Below the pieces are notes generated by a model. It did no database searches and was not told where the DNA came from. It saw only the letters and a program-made list of their open reading frames with translations. Positions 35,457 to 44,923 of a stretch of DNA of 64,000 nt are shown in pieces; the first letter of the stretch is position 1; the number at the start of each line of letters is the position of its first letter. This DNA is from a bacterium (lineage in GTDB: Bacteria > CLD3 > SB21): the NCBI GenBank assembly GCA_013360215.1, contig JABWCP010000007.1:62001-126000 (forward strand), in the 5' to 3' direction. The position numbers and the translations under genes are program-made.

Positions 35457-37877
35457 ATGCGTTATCTTTTTGTATTCTTCACATTTTTATTAAGCATGTC
35501 CGCGGCGTATGGACAATATACCGAATATCCCACGGCACGTTATTATCATGAAAAAGAAATCACACCCCGCGAGCATACGATCAATATCGAACGTATGAAA
35601 CTGGACGTGCAGTTTGATCCGCCCAAAGGTCTGGTCAAAGGCAAAGTCACGCACGTTTTCAAACCGCTGCGTGCATCCTTAGATCAGCTTTATTTTGACG
35701 GAGTCAATCTTCGCGTGACCGACGTGACGATCAACGGCAAAACGGCCCAATTTGTCAATTCCGGGCAAGGCATTACCGTTTTTGCCAAACCGGCCTTGAC
35801 ATGGAACGATGTCCGGGACAGTATCACTTTTACTTACGAAGCCAATCCGCGTAAAGGTATTTATTTCGTCGGATGGAATGACAGTACCAAACGTATGCGG
35901 CGTCAGATCTGGACGCAAGGTGAGGAACGCGACCATCGCCACTGGATACCTATGTATGATGATCCCAACGATAAAGTGATTCACGAGACCTCGATCACGT
36001 TTGATAAAGCGTACCGTGTCATTGCTAACGGTAAACTGCAAAAAGAAAAAGACAACAAAGACGGTACCAAGAGTTGGTCGTATGCCATGAGCCTACCGCA
36101 TGCGCCGTATCTGCTGATGCTGGCGATCGGACAATATGAAGTTAAAAACCTCAAATCCAAAAGCGGCGTTCCGATTCAGTTGTGGTATTATCCCGATCAG
36201 GCCGATCGTATCGAACCGACGTACCGCCATACCGTTACGGCGATGGATTTTCTAGAAAAAGAAATCGGCATCCCTTATCCGTGGGGTGTTTTTGCCAATA
36301 TACCCGTTGCCGACTTCGTGACGGGCGCGATGGAAAATACGACGGCTGTTTTATTCGGTGACTTTTGGTATGTAGACCGCCGTGCTTTTAATGATGATAA
36401 CTATGTGGATACCGATTTTCATGAACAGGCGCATCAGTGGTTTGGCGATATGATCACGATGTATGACTGGAAACATCTCTGGCTGCAGGAAAGTTTTGCG
36501 ACGTACTACGGCAAACTCGGTATGTATCATGTGTACGGCGAAGACATGTATCAGTGGAAACGCCGTGAAGAACAAAATCAGGCAATCAATGCATCGGAAA
36601 ACAATCGTCTTCCGATCACGCATACGCAAGCCGGCACGGCACGCTTTTATCCTAAAGGGTCGGCCGTCATAGATATGATGAATCATGTCTGGGGTCGTGA
36701 TGCCGTACGTCGCGCTGTATATCATTTTTTGAGTCACAACCGTTATAAAAATGTGGAAACCTACGACCTGATGCGTTCGTTTATGGATACGCTGGGCGTC
36801 GCACCGCAGTGGTTTTTTGATCAATGGATTTATCGCGGCGGTGAACCGCATTACAAAATCAGTTATCTTGATCTGCGCCGTACTTCGGGCCGTCAGACGG
36901 AAATCACCGTGCAACAAACGCATAAGACCGATGAGCTGACGGGGCTTTTTAAAATGCCGATTGATTTTGAGGTACACTATGCTGACGGTACCAAAGATAG
37001 CGTGCGTGAATGGATCGAAAACACGGTGACCACCGTGGTGGTTCCCAATACCCATGATAAAGAGATCGCCTTTGTGCTTTTTGATCCGGGCAGTTGGGTC
37101 ACCAAGTCCTATGAATTTGAAAAACATTTTGATGAACTGGCGGCACAGGCACTACAGGCGCCTAATATGATCGATCGTTACGATGCGCTTGTCATGCTGC
37201 GTGCGTACGACCTGCCGTCCAAACGCGAACTCCTGATACGCGTTTACGATAAAGAAACATTTCACGCGCTCAAAGCCGAAGTCGCCGAACAACTGGTCCA
37301 TGATGAAGATGAAGCCGGCAGGGCTATTATTCGTCGCGCGATCACCGATACTTGGCCGGAAGTGCGTAAGGCGGTGATCAATAATGTCGGCCGCATTCCG
37401 CAAACCATGCTGCCCGATTTCGAAAAACTATTGTCGGACAGTTCGTACAACGTCGTACGTGTTGCGCTGGCACGCCTGATCAATCAATATCCGGTCCATG
37501 CCGATCGTTATCTGGATATGACCAAAGATCAATACGGATTATCCAATGAAATCAAAATGGATTGGCTGGAGCAAAAAGTCAATCGCGGTGATAAAGATGC
37601 GTTGATGCAGATCGTGGACTACAGCAGCAACGCATACGAATTTGGTACACGGCGCAATGCGATGAGTGCGCTCAAGCGGCTCAATTATTTAGACGATAAA
37701 GTCATCGGAAATCTTTTGGATGCTGCGCTCAATGCCAATGAATCGCTGAGTAACCGTGCGAAAAATATTTTGGATTATTTTACGGATCAGAGTCCGTATC
37801 GTCGCCGCATCCAAGCCTACTACCGTTCACATACATGGGAAGACTGGCAAAAGGATATTTTACAAGCGTTGTTGTAA
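35457..37877 (+). CDS. Secreted M1 family aminopeptidase with C-terminal HEAT-like repeats
   Basis: 806 residues. A Sec signal peptide ends near residue 21 (SAAYGQ). Substrate-recognition motif GAMEN near 290 and zinc site HEQAH near 321 with the third ligand Glu in LQESFAT near 343 define an active gluzincin. The C-terminal 250 residues form alpha-helical HEAT-like repeats with periodic hydrophobic pairs. It is likely periplasmic or outer-membrane-associated and trims peptides for uptake. It differs from the M1 lipoprotein at 5437 in its motif neighbourhood and domain layout. Confidence 0.92.
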   Translation: MRYLFVFFTFLLSMSAAYGQYTEYPTARYYHEKEITPREHTINIERMKLDVQFDPPKGLVKGKVTHVFKPLRASLDQLYFDGVNLRVTDVTINGKTAQFVNSGQGITVFAKPALTWNDVRDSITFTYEANPRKGIYFVGWNDSTKRMRRQIWTQGEERDHRHWIPMYDDPNDKVIHETSITFDKAYRVIANGKLQKEKDNKDGTKSWSYAMSLPHAPYLLMLAIGQYEVKNLKSKSGVPIQLWYYPDQADRIEPTYRHTVTAMDFLEKEIGIPYPWGVFANIPVADFVTGAMENTTAVLFGDFWYVDRRAFNDDNYVDTDFHEQAHQWFGDMITMYDWKHLWLQESFATYYGKLGMYHVYGEDMYQWKRREEQNQAINASENNRLPITHTQAGTARFYPKGSAVIDMMNHVWGRDAVRRAVYHFLSHNRYKNVETYDLMRSFMDTLGVAPQWFFDQWIYRGGEPHYKISYLDLRRTSGRQTEITVQQTHKTDELTGLFKMPIDFEVHYADGTKDSVREWIENTVTTVVVPNTHDKEIAFVLFDPGSWVTKSYEFEKHFDELAAQALQAPNMIDRYDALVMLRAYDLPSKRELLIRVYDKETFHALKAEVAEQLVHDEDEAGRAIIRRAITDTWPEVRKAVINNVGRIPQTMLPDFEKLLSDSSYNVVRVALARLINQYPVHADRYLDMTKDQYGLSNEIKMDWLEQKVNRGDKDALMQIVDYSSNAYEFGTRRNAMSALKRLNYLDDKVIGNLLDAALNANESLSNRAKNILDYFTDQSPYRRRIQAYYRSHTWEDWQKDILQALL

Positions 37878-37961
37878 ATGTGATCATTGGCTCGGTATGG
37901 TGAATGATGAAATCAGGAATGAGTAAATTTAAAAACGTAAATAAGGAATGAGATTCTTCCT

Positions 37962-39017
37962 ATGACCGATCAACTGAATGCCTGGCTTTTGGCTGCCGGC
38001 GGATTTCAAACCATTTTCTTGTCTGTTCTCTTGATGCGCCGAACGACAGATCGTGCTAAACCGTGGCTTGTTTTACTTATGGCAGCACTGGCAGTCCAGA
38101 TTTTTTCAAAAGCCGCAGCAAAGAGCTGGATGATGCATCATGCGACTAGTTTATACCAATTCTCATATTTGTTACCGTGGTGGGTTCCGATTTTTCTTTA
38201 CGGATATGTACGGGTCGCGATGGGAGAACCTGCTTGGAGGAAATTTGATTCGCTCTTCCTTGTTTTTCCCATTGCCGGATTCTGGCTCTCATGGATGGGT
38301 TTGCGATGGGGCTACGACCTGCTTTCGAGCGTATGGATCGCAGGATCGATTCAGATCGTACATTTGGGTGTCCTGACTTGGAAAATGCTTCAACTTGTCA
38401 GGGAAAAGAACGCCGAACGGTTTGTACGTCGCTTTGTGATTGCTATTGTAGCGGCGGAACTTCTAATAATCTTCGCCCTTCATGCCGCGACATTTTTCTT
38501 TTTGGACTCGCCCGTGATTCGACTGTTCTTTCTGTCGTTGAGTGTCTTTGTTTACTGGGCTACATTTGAAGCGCTTCGACATCGAACTGAGTCCGTACAG
38601 CCGAGTGATAAATATGCTCATTCCGGTCTGTCGGAAGCGGATGTGGGGACATTGTATGGTCGGATCCATTCCTCCATGTTGTCCCATAAACTGTTCTTGG
38701 AGCCTGATCTGACCATCGATCGTTTGGCGTCTGTCGTCAACCTTCCTCGTCACCATATTTCACAGGCTATTAATTCTGTCGAAAAAAGAAATTTTTATGA
38801 ATTTGTTCAACAATTTCGTGTCGCGGAGGCCGTTCGACTCCTGCGGAGCCCTGAACACGATCATCTGACGATTGCCGCGATTGCCTACGAATCCGGATTC
38901 AATTCACTCTCAAGTTTCAACGACGCTTTCAAAAAAATCGTAAAAACCACACCTTCCGCATTCCGCCGGGACAGAAACACGCTTGTAATTACTACCTATA
39001 CCTTCGATGCTGCTTAA
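37962..39017 (+). CDS. Membrane-anchored AraC-family transcriptional regulator
   Basis: 351 residues. About six to seven N-terminal membrane helices (residues 5-195) are followed by a cytoplasmic AraC-type double helix-turn-helix (about 235-345): ALIDRLASVVNLPRH-like region (TIDRLASVVNLPRHHISQAI) and IAAIAYESGFNSLSSFNDAF. Membrane-bound AraC regulators are common in FCB bacteria and are thought to sense lipids or envelope state. It is followed by the hydrolase-TPR and FGE-like genes in the same direction, which are natural target candidates. Confidence 0.88.
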   Translation: MTDQLNAWLLAAGGFQTIFLSVLLMRRTTDRAKPWLVLLMAALAVQIFSKAAAKSWMMHHATSLYQFSYLLPWWVPIFLYGYVRVAMGEPAWRKFDSLFLVFPIAGFWLSWMGLRWGYDLLSSVWIAGSIQIVHLGVLTWKMLQLVREKNAERFVRRFVIAIVAAELLIIFALHAATFFFLDSPVIRLFFLSLSVFVYWATFEALRHRTESVQPSDKYAHSGLSEADVGTLYGRIHSSMLSHKLFLEPDLTIDRLASVVNLPRHHISQAINSVEKRNFYEFVQQFRVAEAVRLLRSPEHDHLTIAAIAYESGFNSLSSFNDAFKKIVKTTPSAFRRDRNTLVITTYTFDAA

Positions 39018-39127
39018 ATCGTACAAATTTTTACCTTGATATTCTCCCGAACTTATCGGGACGGATGAATTATAGCGTTTGATGACGTATCCTTATATTA
39101 GAAACAATGAAGAAAGGATATATGTTC

Positions 39128-40630
39128 ATGAAACGGATTGTGGCAATTTGGATGTTTCTCTATAATGGGTTTGGAGTGTGTCAAGATAAGCCATTTGTTT
39201 TTCGTCCGCCGAACACGACAGGGATTGTTGTCAAGGCGGATATTTTATTTAGTCAGGCGGACGGCAAGGAGCTTTTTTTTGATCTCTATCAGCCGCGGGA
39301 GTCACGGAATAGGCCGATTCTGATCTTCCTCAACATGGTAGGCGGCCCGCAACGAACATGGGGAATCTACAAAGGATGGGGAATAGCCGCGGCCGCGGAC
39401 GGGTTGGCGGCAATCAACTTTGACACCCGTTCCGATCGTGCGGAGGAGGTTTTTGACTCCCTGATCGAATATTTGAGAAAGAACGGACAATCGCTCGGAG
39501 TAGATCCCGATCGGATTGCTGTGTACGCAGCTTCAGCTAATATGAATCGAGGGATGAGACTAATGATGGATTCGGCTCGCACATATCTGAAGGCGGGTTT
39601 GGCTTTTTACGGGAATTCTGAAATTAACTCCTTTCGTATGGATCTGCCTATACTGGTGATTCGATCAGGTTTAGACAATGTTTTGACGAATTCCGCAGTT
39701 GACTTTCTGTTTAAAAAAGCCATTCACGCAAATGCTCCCTGGAGTCTGATCAACTACTCAGGCGGACACCATGGGTTTGAAGTGGAGGATCCGAACGATT
39801 ACTCTGTTTACTTGATTCGAACAGTTCTTCAATTTGCAAAAAATCATTTGGAAAATCCAAAACTTCATGAATCGGGTCTCGGTGAACTTGTAACTCCACT
39901 TGCTAAACTTCTTAGAGCAGCGTCAGATTCTGTGCGAGCTACACCGCAAAAGGGGGCGGCGTGGCAAAAGTTGGCAGTTTATCAAGTTCGTTCCGGTCAA
40001 TACGCGGAGTGTTTGGCGTCGTACCGAGAGGCCATTCGCCTGGGATCCTCAAATTACGGTGATATGGGACTCAAAGCTCTGGAAGCGGCGGCCATGGCGG
40101 GAAACACTGAGGAAGCGATTCTGTGGACGAGTCGCCTTCAGGAAGTGGGCTGGATTGCAAACTGGAATATCCTCGAAATTCCGCAATACTCTTCCCTGCA
40201 AAAGAATTCAGACTACGTGGCTGCCTATGATAAACTTCGGCAAAGATCAAATCGATTTTTATTGCTTCATGTTTTTTCAGAATTCGGTGTCGATTCAGCG
40301 CGGGTCGTCTTGGCCCGAGATATATCGCTTTATCCGAAGATCGCTCCCTATTCGGAATTTTCATTGAACTGGATAGGATACCAGCTTTTGAATCGTCAAA
40401 AAACAAAAGAAGCGCTCGACGTTTTCAACTGGATGCTGCGGGAGTATTCTCCATCTCTTTACGGCATGGATGGTCTTGCCGATACGTATGAGGCAATGCA
40501 GGATCGAAAGAATTCCGAATTATGGACCAAGAAATGTCTGGACGCGCTGAAATCAAGTAACCTTTCGGAATCGGCCATCAATGGTTTTCGCAAGAGTGCG
40601 GAAGATCGCTTACAGAGATTAAAAAAGTGA
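39128..40630 (+). CDS. Exported alpha/beta hydrolase with C-terminal TPR-like repeats
   Basis: 500 residues from the ATG at 39128, 9 bases after AAAGGA; ATGs at 39107 and 39122 are poorly placed. Signal peptide to about residue 19. The hydrolase half (about 30-245) resembles dienelactone hydrolase/esterase D: Ser in YAASANMNRG (the usual GxSxG elbow is altered), Asp in RSGLDN, His in GGHHGFE. The second half (about 265-500) has helical repeats of TPR type. Substrate unknown. It overlaps or abuts the FGE-like gene, so they are co-expressed. Confidence 0.78.
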   Translation: MKRIVAIWMFLYNGFGVCQDKPFVFRPPNTTGIVVKADILFSQADGKELFFDLYQPRESRNRPILIFLNMVGGPQRTWGIYKGWGIAAAADGLAAINFDTRSDRAEEVFDSLIEYLRKNGQSLGVDPDRIAVYAASANMNRGMRLMMDSARTYLKAGLAFYGNSEINSFRMDLPILVIRSGLDNVLTNSAVDFLFKKAIHANAPWSLINYSGGHHGFEVEDPNDYSVYLIRTVLQFAKNHLENPKLHESGLGELVTPLAKLLRAASDSVRATPQKGAAWQKLAVYQVRSGQYAECLASYREAIRLGSSNYGDMGLKALEAAAMAGNTEEAILWTSRLQEVGWIANWNILEIPQYSSLQKNSDYVAAYDKLRQRSNRFLLLHVFSEFGVDSARVVLARDISLYPKIAPYSEFSLNWIGYQLLNRQKTKEALDVFNWMLREYSPSLYGMDGLADTYEAMQDRKNSELWTKKCLDALKSSNLSESAINGFRKSAEDRLQRLKK

Positions 40631-40638
40631 AACGAAAT

Positions 40639-41457
40639 ATGAAAAAAAGTTATAAATATGTTTGCCTGATGCTGTTTGTTGCCTTGCAGTCTTGCGAGAC
40701 TGATCCCAATCGAGTATTGAGCAAGCTCGGAATTCCTACCCCTCGGCTCATTAGGATTCAGGGAGGAAAATATGAAATGGGGTCGGACAGCCTTGCCGAA
40801 GCTTCACCCGTACATCGTGCAGCTGTGAATGAATTCTGGATGGGGGAGACGGAAGTGACGGTTGAGCAATTTCAGGCCTTCGTAGCGGAGACGGGATATA
40901 TCACAGAACCCGAAACCCTTGGCGGCGGTTGGATTCGCGATTCAGCCGGCTTTACGAAGAAATCTGACGCGTCGTGGAAAAATCCTTACTTTGCGCTGGT
41001 CAATGCTCAGCCGGTTGTTTTCGTCACCCGCCGGGATGCGGAGGCCTATTGTATTTGGTTGAGCCGGCGATCCGGATTAGCGATCCATTTGCCCTCGGAG
41101 GTTAAATGGGAATATGCGTGTCGTGGAGGGCAGAGGATAGAGTTTGTCAATGGTTGGACGGCAGAAAATAGCGGGATGCGAATTCATGACGTGGCTCAGA
41201 AAGCGCCCAATCATTTCGGGTTGTATGATATTCAGGGCAATGTTTGGGAATGGACAGCCGATGATTATGCCAATTACACGAAGGAGAGTGTGGCCGATTC
41301 CGCCCGGCGAAATGATGGCTCGCGCGGCGCTGTGATGCGAGGCGGGAGTTATGCGTTTCCGGTATCATTCGCATCCGTTTTTTTCAGGCAGCCTGGCCAC
41401 GGCGCAATTGCACGAGCTCAAGACCTTGGCTTTCGGGTCGTTATTTCTCCTGAGTGA
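40639..41457 (+). CDS. FGE/SUMF1-fold lipoprotein lacking the catalytic cysteines
   Basis: 272 residues from the ATG at 40639; a GTG at 40627 overlapping the previous stop (GTGA) is an alternative. Lipobox LQSC. The formylglycine-generating-enzyme fold is clear: IQGGKYEMGSD, GETEVTVEQF, LPSEVKWEYACRGG, GNVWEWTADDY, GGSYAF, LGFRVV. The region where real FGE carries its two catalytic Cys (after GGS) reads YAFPVSFASVFFR, so sulfatase activation is unlikely. Similar lipoproteins (GldJ/GldK) have structural roles in type IX secretion, but identity with those is not claimed. Confidence 0.82.
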   Translation: MKKSYKYVCLMLFVALQSCETDPNRVLSKLGIPTPRLIRIQGGKYEMGSDSLAEASPVHRAAVNEFWMGETEVTVEQFQAFVAETGYITEPETLGGGWIRDSAGFTKKSDASWKNPYFALVNAQPVVFVTRRDAEAYCIWLSRRSGLAIHLPSEVKWEYACRGGQRIEFVNGWTAENSGMRIHDVAQKAPNHFGLYDIQGNVWEWTADDYANYTKESVADSARRNDGSRGAVMRGGSYAFPVSFASVFFRQPGHGAIARAQDLGFRVVISPE

Positions 41458-41861
41458 ATTTCCAAAAAAAACACTATGAGTTTTATAGCGCGTGATTGTA
41501 TAAAACAGCCCGAATGCGGGTAACATTAGCTCGAAAAGCAATCAACTCGTAGTTAACCTTGATATAGGTATACATAAGAATGTAATTATCGATCATAACA
41601 AACCGATCTGCAGCAACTACGCCGTAGAAGTGTTTACGCTTTCAAATTCTGTGAGATGATGCGCGCGGCGCCGTGGCGCACGTAGCCCACGCAAAGCGCC
41701 AAAGGCGCTGCGGAGGCCGACAGCCCGAAGCCAGCCCGACCCGACACGCCACAGGCGTGACGGGGCACGCCCAAGTGATCGGTCGTCGTATCGGTGTGTT
41801 TTTAGTAGAAATTCTCGTGCTATCGTATTAGATTGCGCCGCATTTGTAAAACAGCGGTGTC
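41458..41861. other. Intergenic region upstream of radA
   Basis: 404 bases with no gene. The left half is AT-rich; the middle (about 41660-41772) is abruptly GC-rich and holds the dispersed hairpin repeat listed below. Confidence 0.6.
41696..41771. repeat. Dispersed GC-rich hairpin repeat, copy 1
   Basis: Starts with hairpin GCGCC-AAA-GGCGC, continues with a GC-rich spacer containing GGAGGCCGA and AGCCCGACCCG, then hairpin CACGCC-ACA-GGCGTG and ends CGGGGCACGCC. About 85-90% identical to 58853-58929, with compensating changes in the second hairpin region. Such elements are typically intergenic and may act as terminators or mobile REP-like repeats. Confidence 0.85.
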
Positions 41862-43280
41862 ATGGCTAAAACCAAATCTTATTTTGTCTGCCAATCGTGC
41901 GGCTACAAGTCCAGCAAATCGCTCGGACGCTGTCCGGAGTGTATGACGTGGAATTCGATGGTCGAAGAACAATCGGCTACGGAATCGTCCTCGGCACGCA
42001 CGCCGGATAATATACTCAAGCAGTTCGGCGCGGTGGACGCTTCGACGTATGCGGATTTTTCGGAAACGCCGCAAACGCTGGATCGCATCGAAGTGCGACC
42101 GGATCACCGCTTAGTTTCCGGTATCACCGAACTGGACCGCGTGCTGGGCGGCGGTATCGTCAAAGGGTCGCTTGTTTTGGTCGGTGGCGAACCGGGTATC
42201 GGCAAGTCCACGTTGCTTTTGCAGATGGCGGCCTATCAACGCGCCAAAACGCTGTACGTCTCCGGCGAAGAATCCGTGCAGCAAATCAAATCGCGTGCCG
42301 AACGCATCCAGGCTCCGCACGGCGGCATGCTGGTCGTCGCGGAAACCAATCTTCATAAAATCCTGCAGCATATTTTGCAAACCAAACCGCAGGTCGTCGT
42401 GATTGACTCCATCCAGACGCTGTACCGCGATGAAATGGAAAGCGCACCGGGCAGTGTCGGGCAAGTGCGCGAATGTACGGCCATCCTGATGCATCTAGCC
42501 AAAACGCACGGCATTTCGATATTCCTCGTCGGCCACGTGACCAAAGACGGTATGATCGCCGGCCCTAAAGTTTTGGAACATATCGTAGATACCGTGTTGC
42601 AGTTTGAAGGCGATACCAATCATCTTTTTCGCATTTTGCGCGCCGTAAAAAATCGTTTTGGTTCAACCAACGAAATCGGAATTTTTGAAATGCGGCAGGA
42701 AGGTTTGGCCGAAGTAGCCAACCCATCGGAATTATTTTTATCGGAACGCTACCTCCATCATTCCGGTTCCGTCGTAACGCCGGTCGTCGAAGGTTCGCGC
42801 GTGCTTTTGGTCGAAGTGCAGGCGCTGGCCAGCGTGACCAACTACGGCATGCCGCAGCGCACGACATCGGGCTTTGATCTACGCCGCCTGCAACTGCTGA
42901 TTGCCGTTCTCGAAAAGCGCGCACGTATACCGCTCGGGCAATACGATGTTTTTTTGAATATCGCGGGCGGATTAAAAACGGATGAACCGGCGATCGACCT
43001 TGCTGTGGCCCTGGCCGTCGCATCAAGCCACCGCGACTTCGTCGTGGATCCGTATACGGCGGTCATCGGTGAAATCGGACTCGGCGGCGAAGTACGCGCC
43101 GTCAGTTTTGCCGAACGACGGGTGCGGGAAGCGCTCAAACTGGGATTTGAAACCGTGATCCTGCCAAAAAGTAATATGAAAGACGTGAGTTTTGTAAGCG
43201 GCGTCAATCTGATCGGCATTCGCCGCATCGAAGAAGTTTTAGACGCGGTCACCGCACATACCGGACGCACGGAGTCCTGA
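41862..43280 (+). CDS. radA: DNA repair protein RadA
   Basis: 472 residues. An N-terminal zinc finger (C10, C13, C24, C27), a RecA-like ATPase with Walker A GGEPGIGKST, the RadA-specific KNRFG motif (KNRFGSTNEIGIF), and a C-terminal Lon-protease-like domain (VFLNIAGGLKTDEPAIDLAV). RadA is a helicase that extends recombination intermediates and processes branched DNA. It is followed after 1 base by a small gene, then yebC, in one apparent operon. Confidence 0.97.
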   Translation: MAKTKSYFVCQSCGYKSSKSLGRCPECMTWNSMVEEQSATESSSARTPDNILKQFGAVDASTYADFSETPQTLDRIEVRPDHRLVSGITELDRVLGGGIVKGSLVLVGGEPGIGKSTLLLQMAAYQRAKTLYVSGEESVQQIKSRAERIQAPHGGMLVVAETNLHKILQHILQTKPQVVVIDSIQTLYRDEMESAPGSVGQVRECTAILMHLAKTHGISIFLVGHVTKDGMIAGPKVLEHIVDTVLQFEGDTNHLFRILRAVKNRFGSTNEIGIFEMRQEGLAEVANPSELFLSERYLHHSGSVVTPVVEGSRVLLVEVQALASVTNYGMPQRTTSGFDLRRLQLLIAVLEKRARIPLGQYDVFLNIAGGLKTDEPAIDLAVALAVASSHRDFVVDPYTAVIGEIGLGGEVRAVSFAERRVREALKLGFETVILPKSNMKDVSFVSGVNLIGIRRIEEVLDAVTAHTGRTES

Positions 43281-43281
43281 G

Positions 43282-43629
43282 ATGTATCTGCGGGATTGGA
43301 TCATCGCTTTGCATGAAAAAAAACGATTTCCGGCGCATCTTTGTTTGGATACCGGATGCACGCTGGTCATCGAAAAAATCAAACCGCTGGTGATCGTGCT
43401 GAATGCGCTGGTGGATAATCTGCGTTCGGTGAGCACACAGGAAATACACATTGATCTGGATGCGCATCAAAAGAAGGATCAACTCGTATTGATCGTACAT
43501 ACTGATCGGGAAACCAAACCGGTTGTGAAGACAATGATCACCGATGCCATGCATGAAATCGGCGCCGAGTTTTATGAAGAATTCATGCCGAAGCAATATT
43601 TGAAGTATCAATTGACATTTTCACGATAA
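43282..43629 (+). CDS. Small protein of unknown function, HATPase-like fragment
   Basis: 115 residues starting 1 base after the radA stop, so certainly in the radA transcript. The order of elements recalls the ATP-binding domain of histidine kinases: an N-box-like helix (LVIVLNALVDNLRS), strands (IHIDLDA; QLVLIVHTD), and a final helix-strand pair (EIGAEFYEEF; YLKYQLTF). The glycine-rich G1/G2 boxes are missing, so ATP binding is doubtful. Family not recognised; the comparison is inference. Confidence 0.7.
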   Translation: MYLRDWIIALHEKKRFPAHLCLDTGCTLVIEKIKPLVIVLNALVDNLRSVSTQEIHIDLDAHQKKDQLVLIVHTDRETKPVVKTMITDAMHEIGAEFYEEFMPKQYLKYQLTFSR

Positions 43630-43645
43630 ATAAAGGACGAAGACC

Positions 43646-44353
43646 ATGGGTCGTATTTTTGAAAAACGTAAATACAAAATGTTTGCCCGTTTTGACCGGA
43701 TGGCAAAAACGTTTACCCGTATCGGTAAAGAAGTGGCCATTGCCGTCAAACAAGGCGGCCCCGATCCCAATACCAATCCCCGTTTGCGCGCCGCTATCGC
43801 CAATGCCAAAGCCGCCAATATGCCCAAAGACCGCGTGGATGCCGCGATCAAACGCGCTTCATCCAAAGATGAGAAAGAATTGCAGGAAATCATCTATGAA
43901 GGATACGGCCCGCACGGTATCGGCATGATCGTCGAATGCGCCACGGATAATCCCACGCGTACGGTGGCTAATATTCGCATGTACTTTACCAAACACGGCG
44001 GCACGCTCGGTTCCTCCGGTTCGGTTGCGTTTCTTTTCGAACGTAAAGGCGTTTTTAAAATCGGTAAAGAAGGCGTGGACTCCGACGAACTGGAACTGGA
44101 AATGATAGACTACGGTGCGGAAGACTTTGCCGTGGATGATGAAGATATCTATATCTATACGTCTTTTGGCGACTTTGTCAAAATGCAAAAAGCGCTCGAA
44201 GAGAAAAAACTCAACGTCAAATCGGCGGAATTGCAGTATATTCCATCCACGCAAACGGATGTCAACGAAAAACAAGAAGAAGACGTCATCAAATTAGTCG
44301 AAGCCATCGAAGAAGATGACGATGTACAAAATGTTTTTCACGCCATGAAATAA
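43646..44353 (+). CDS. YebC/PmpR family regulator / translation factor
   Basis: 235 residues, full-length YebC/TACO1 family. Conserved N-terminus with KRKYKMFARFDRMAKTFTRI, followed by NPRLRAAIANAKAANMPKD and the IIYEGYGPHGIGMIVE block. Members were described as transcription regulators and more recently as factors helping ribosomes through difficult sequences. AAAGGA precedes the ATG. It lies in the radA cluster, 16 bases after the small protein gene. The first residues are slightly divergent from the usual GHSKWA start. Confidence 0.94.
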   Translation: MGRIFEKRKYKMFARFDRMAKTFTRIGKEVAIAVKQGGPDPNTNPRLRAAIANAKAANMPKDRVDAAIKRASSKDEKELQEIIYEGYGPHGIGMIVECATDNPTRTVANIRMYFTKHGGTLGSSGSVAFLFERKGVFKIGKEGVDSDELELEMIDYGAEDFAVDDEDIYIYTSFGDFVKMQKALEEKKLNVKSAELQYIPSTQTDVNEKQEEDVIKLVEAIEEDDDVQNVFHAMK

Positions 44354-44377
44354 TCGCACGGAACGGGTTTTAAAAAA

Positions 44378-44923
44378 ATGGGCGCGATCCTCAAACAAGA
44401 ACCGGTCAAACTGATCTGCGGATTATTTTGGAATCCGGAGGTCAACCCGGAAACGATCTACCGCGTGATCGAAGCGGAGTGGGGTCCTATGGATGCGCGT
44501 TCGCCGGTTTTTGATTTTGATTTTACGGCGTACTATCAAGACGAGATGGGCGCGGTGATCCAAAAACAGTACGTGTCCTTCGAAAAACTGGTGGATATCC
44601 AAGCTATAACAGATTACAAAATTCGCTCCAATGCGCTTGAAGATCAGCACTTTACCCGGGACGGAAAACGTGCGGCCAATATAGATCCCGGCTATATCGC
44701 CGATGCCAAACTCGTCATGGCGACAACTAAAAATCTGCCGCACCGCGTGTATATCGGAAAAAATATTTATTCCGATCTGCAGATGATGTATAAAAAACCG
44801 ACTTTTTTTCCGATCAGTTGGACTTTTGCCGACGTCAAACAACCGGCGTTGATCGAATTTTTTAATCACGTGCGCGAAACGTATATCCGGCAAATCAAAA
44901 CCCTACGCCAAAACGAAGTATGA
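44378..44923 (+). CDS. DUF4416 family protein
   Basis: 181 residues. Matches the DUF4416 pattern: an N-terminal PVKLICGLFWN, the FDFTAYYQDEMG block, and the signature IDPGYIADAKLVMATTKN with HRVYIGKNIYSD. Function of the family is unknown; members often sit near translation or ribosome genes. Its stop overlaps the ABC ATPase start by 4 bases (ATGA). Confidence 0.85.
   Translation: MGAILKQEPVKLICGLFWNPEVNPETIYRVIEAEWGPMDARSPVFDFDFTAYYQDEMGAVIQKQYVSFEKLVDIQAITDYKIRSNALEDQHFTRDGKRAANIDPGYIADAKLVMATTKNLPHRVYIGKNIYSDLQMMYKKPTFFPISWTFADVKQPALIEFFNHVRETYIRQIKTLRQNEV

Noticed and set aside
36351-37127. 258-codon open frame on the minus strand within the M1 aminopeptidase gene
   Set aside because: It is fully antisense to a well-conserved gene and its translation has no recognisable family; frame openness follows from codon use of the sense gene.
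40639-41457. True formylglycine-generating enzyme activating sulfatases
   Set aside because: Neither catalytic cysteine is present after the GGS motif and no sulfatase gene is nearby.
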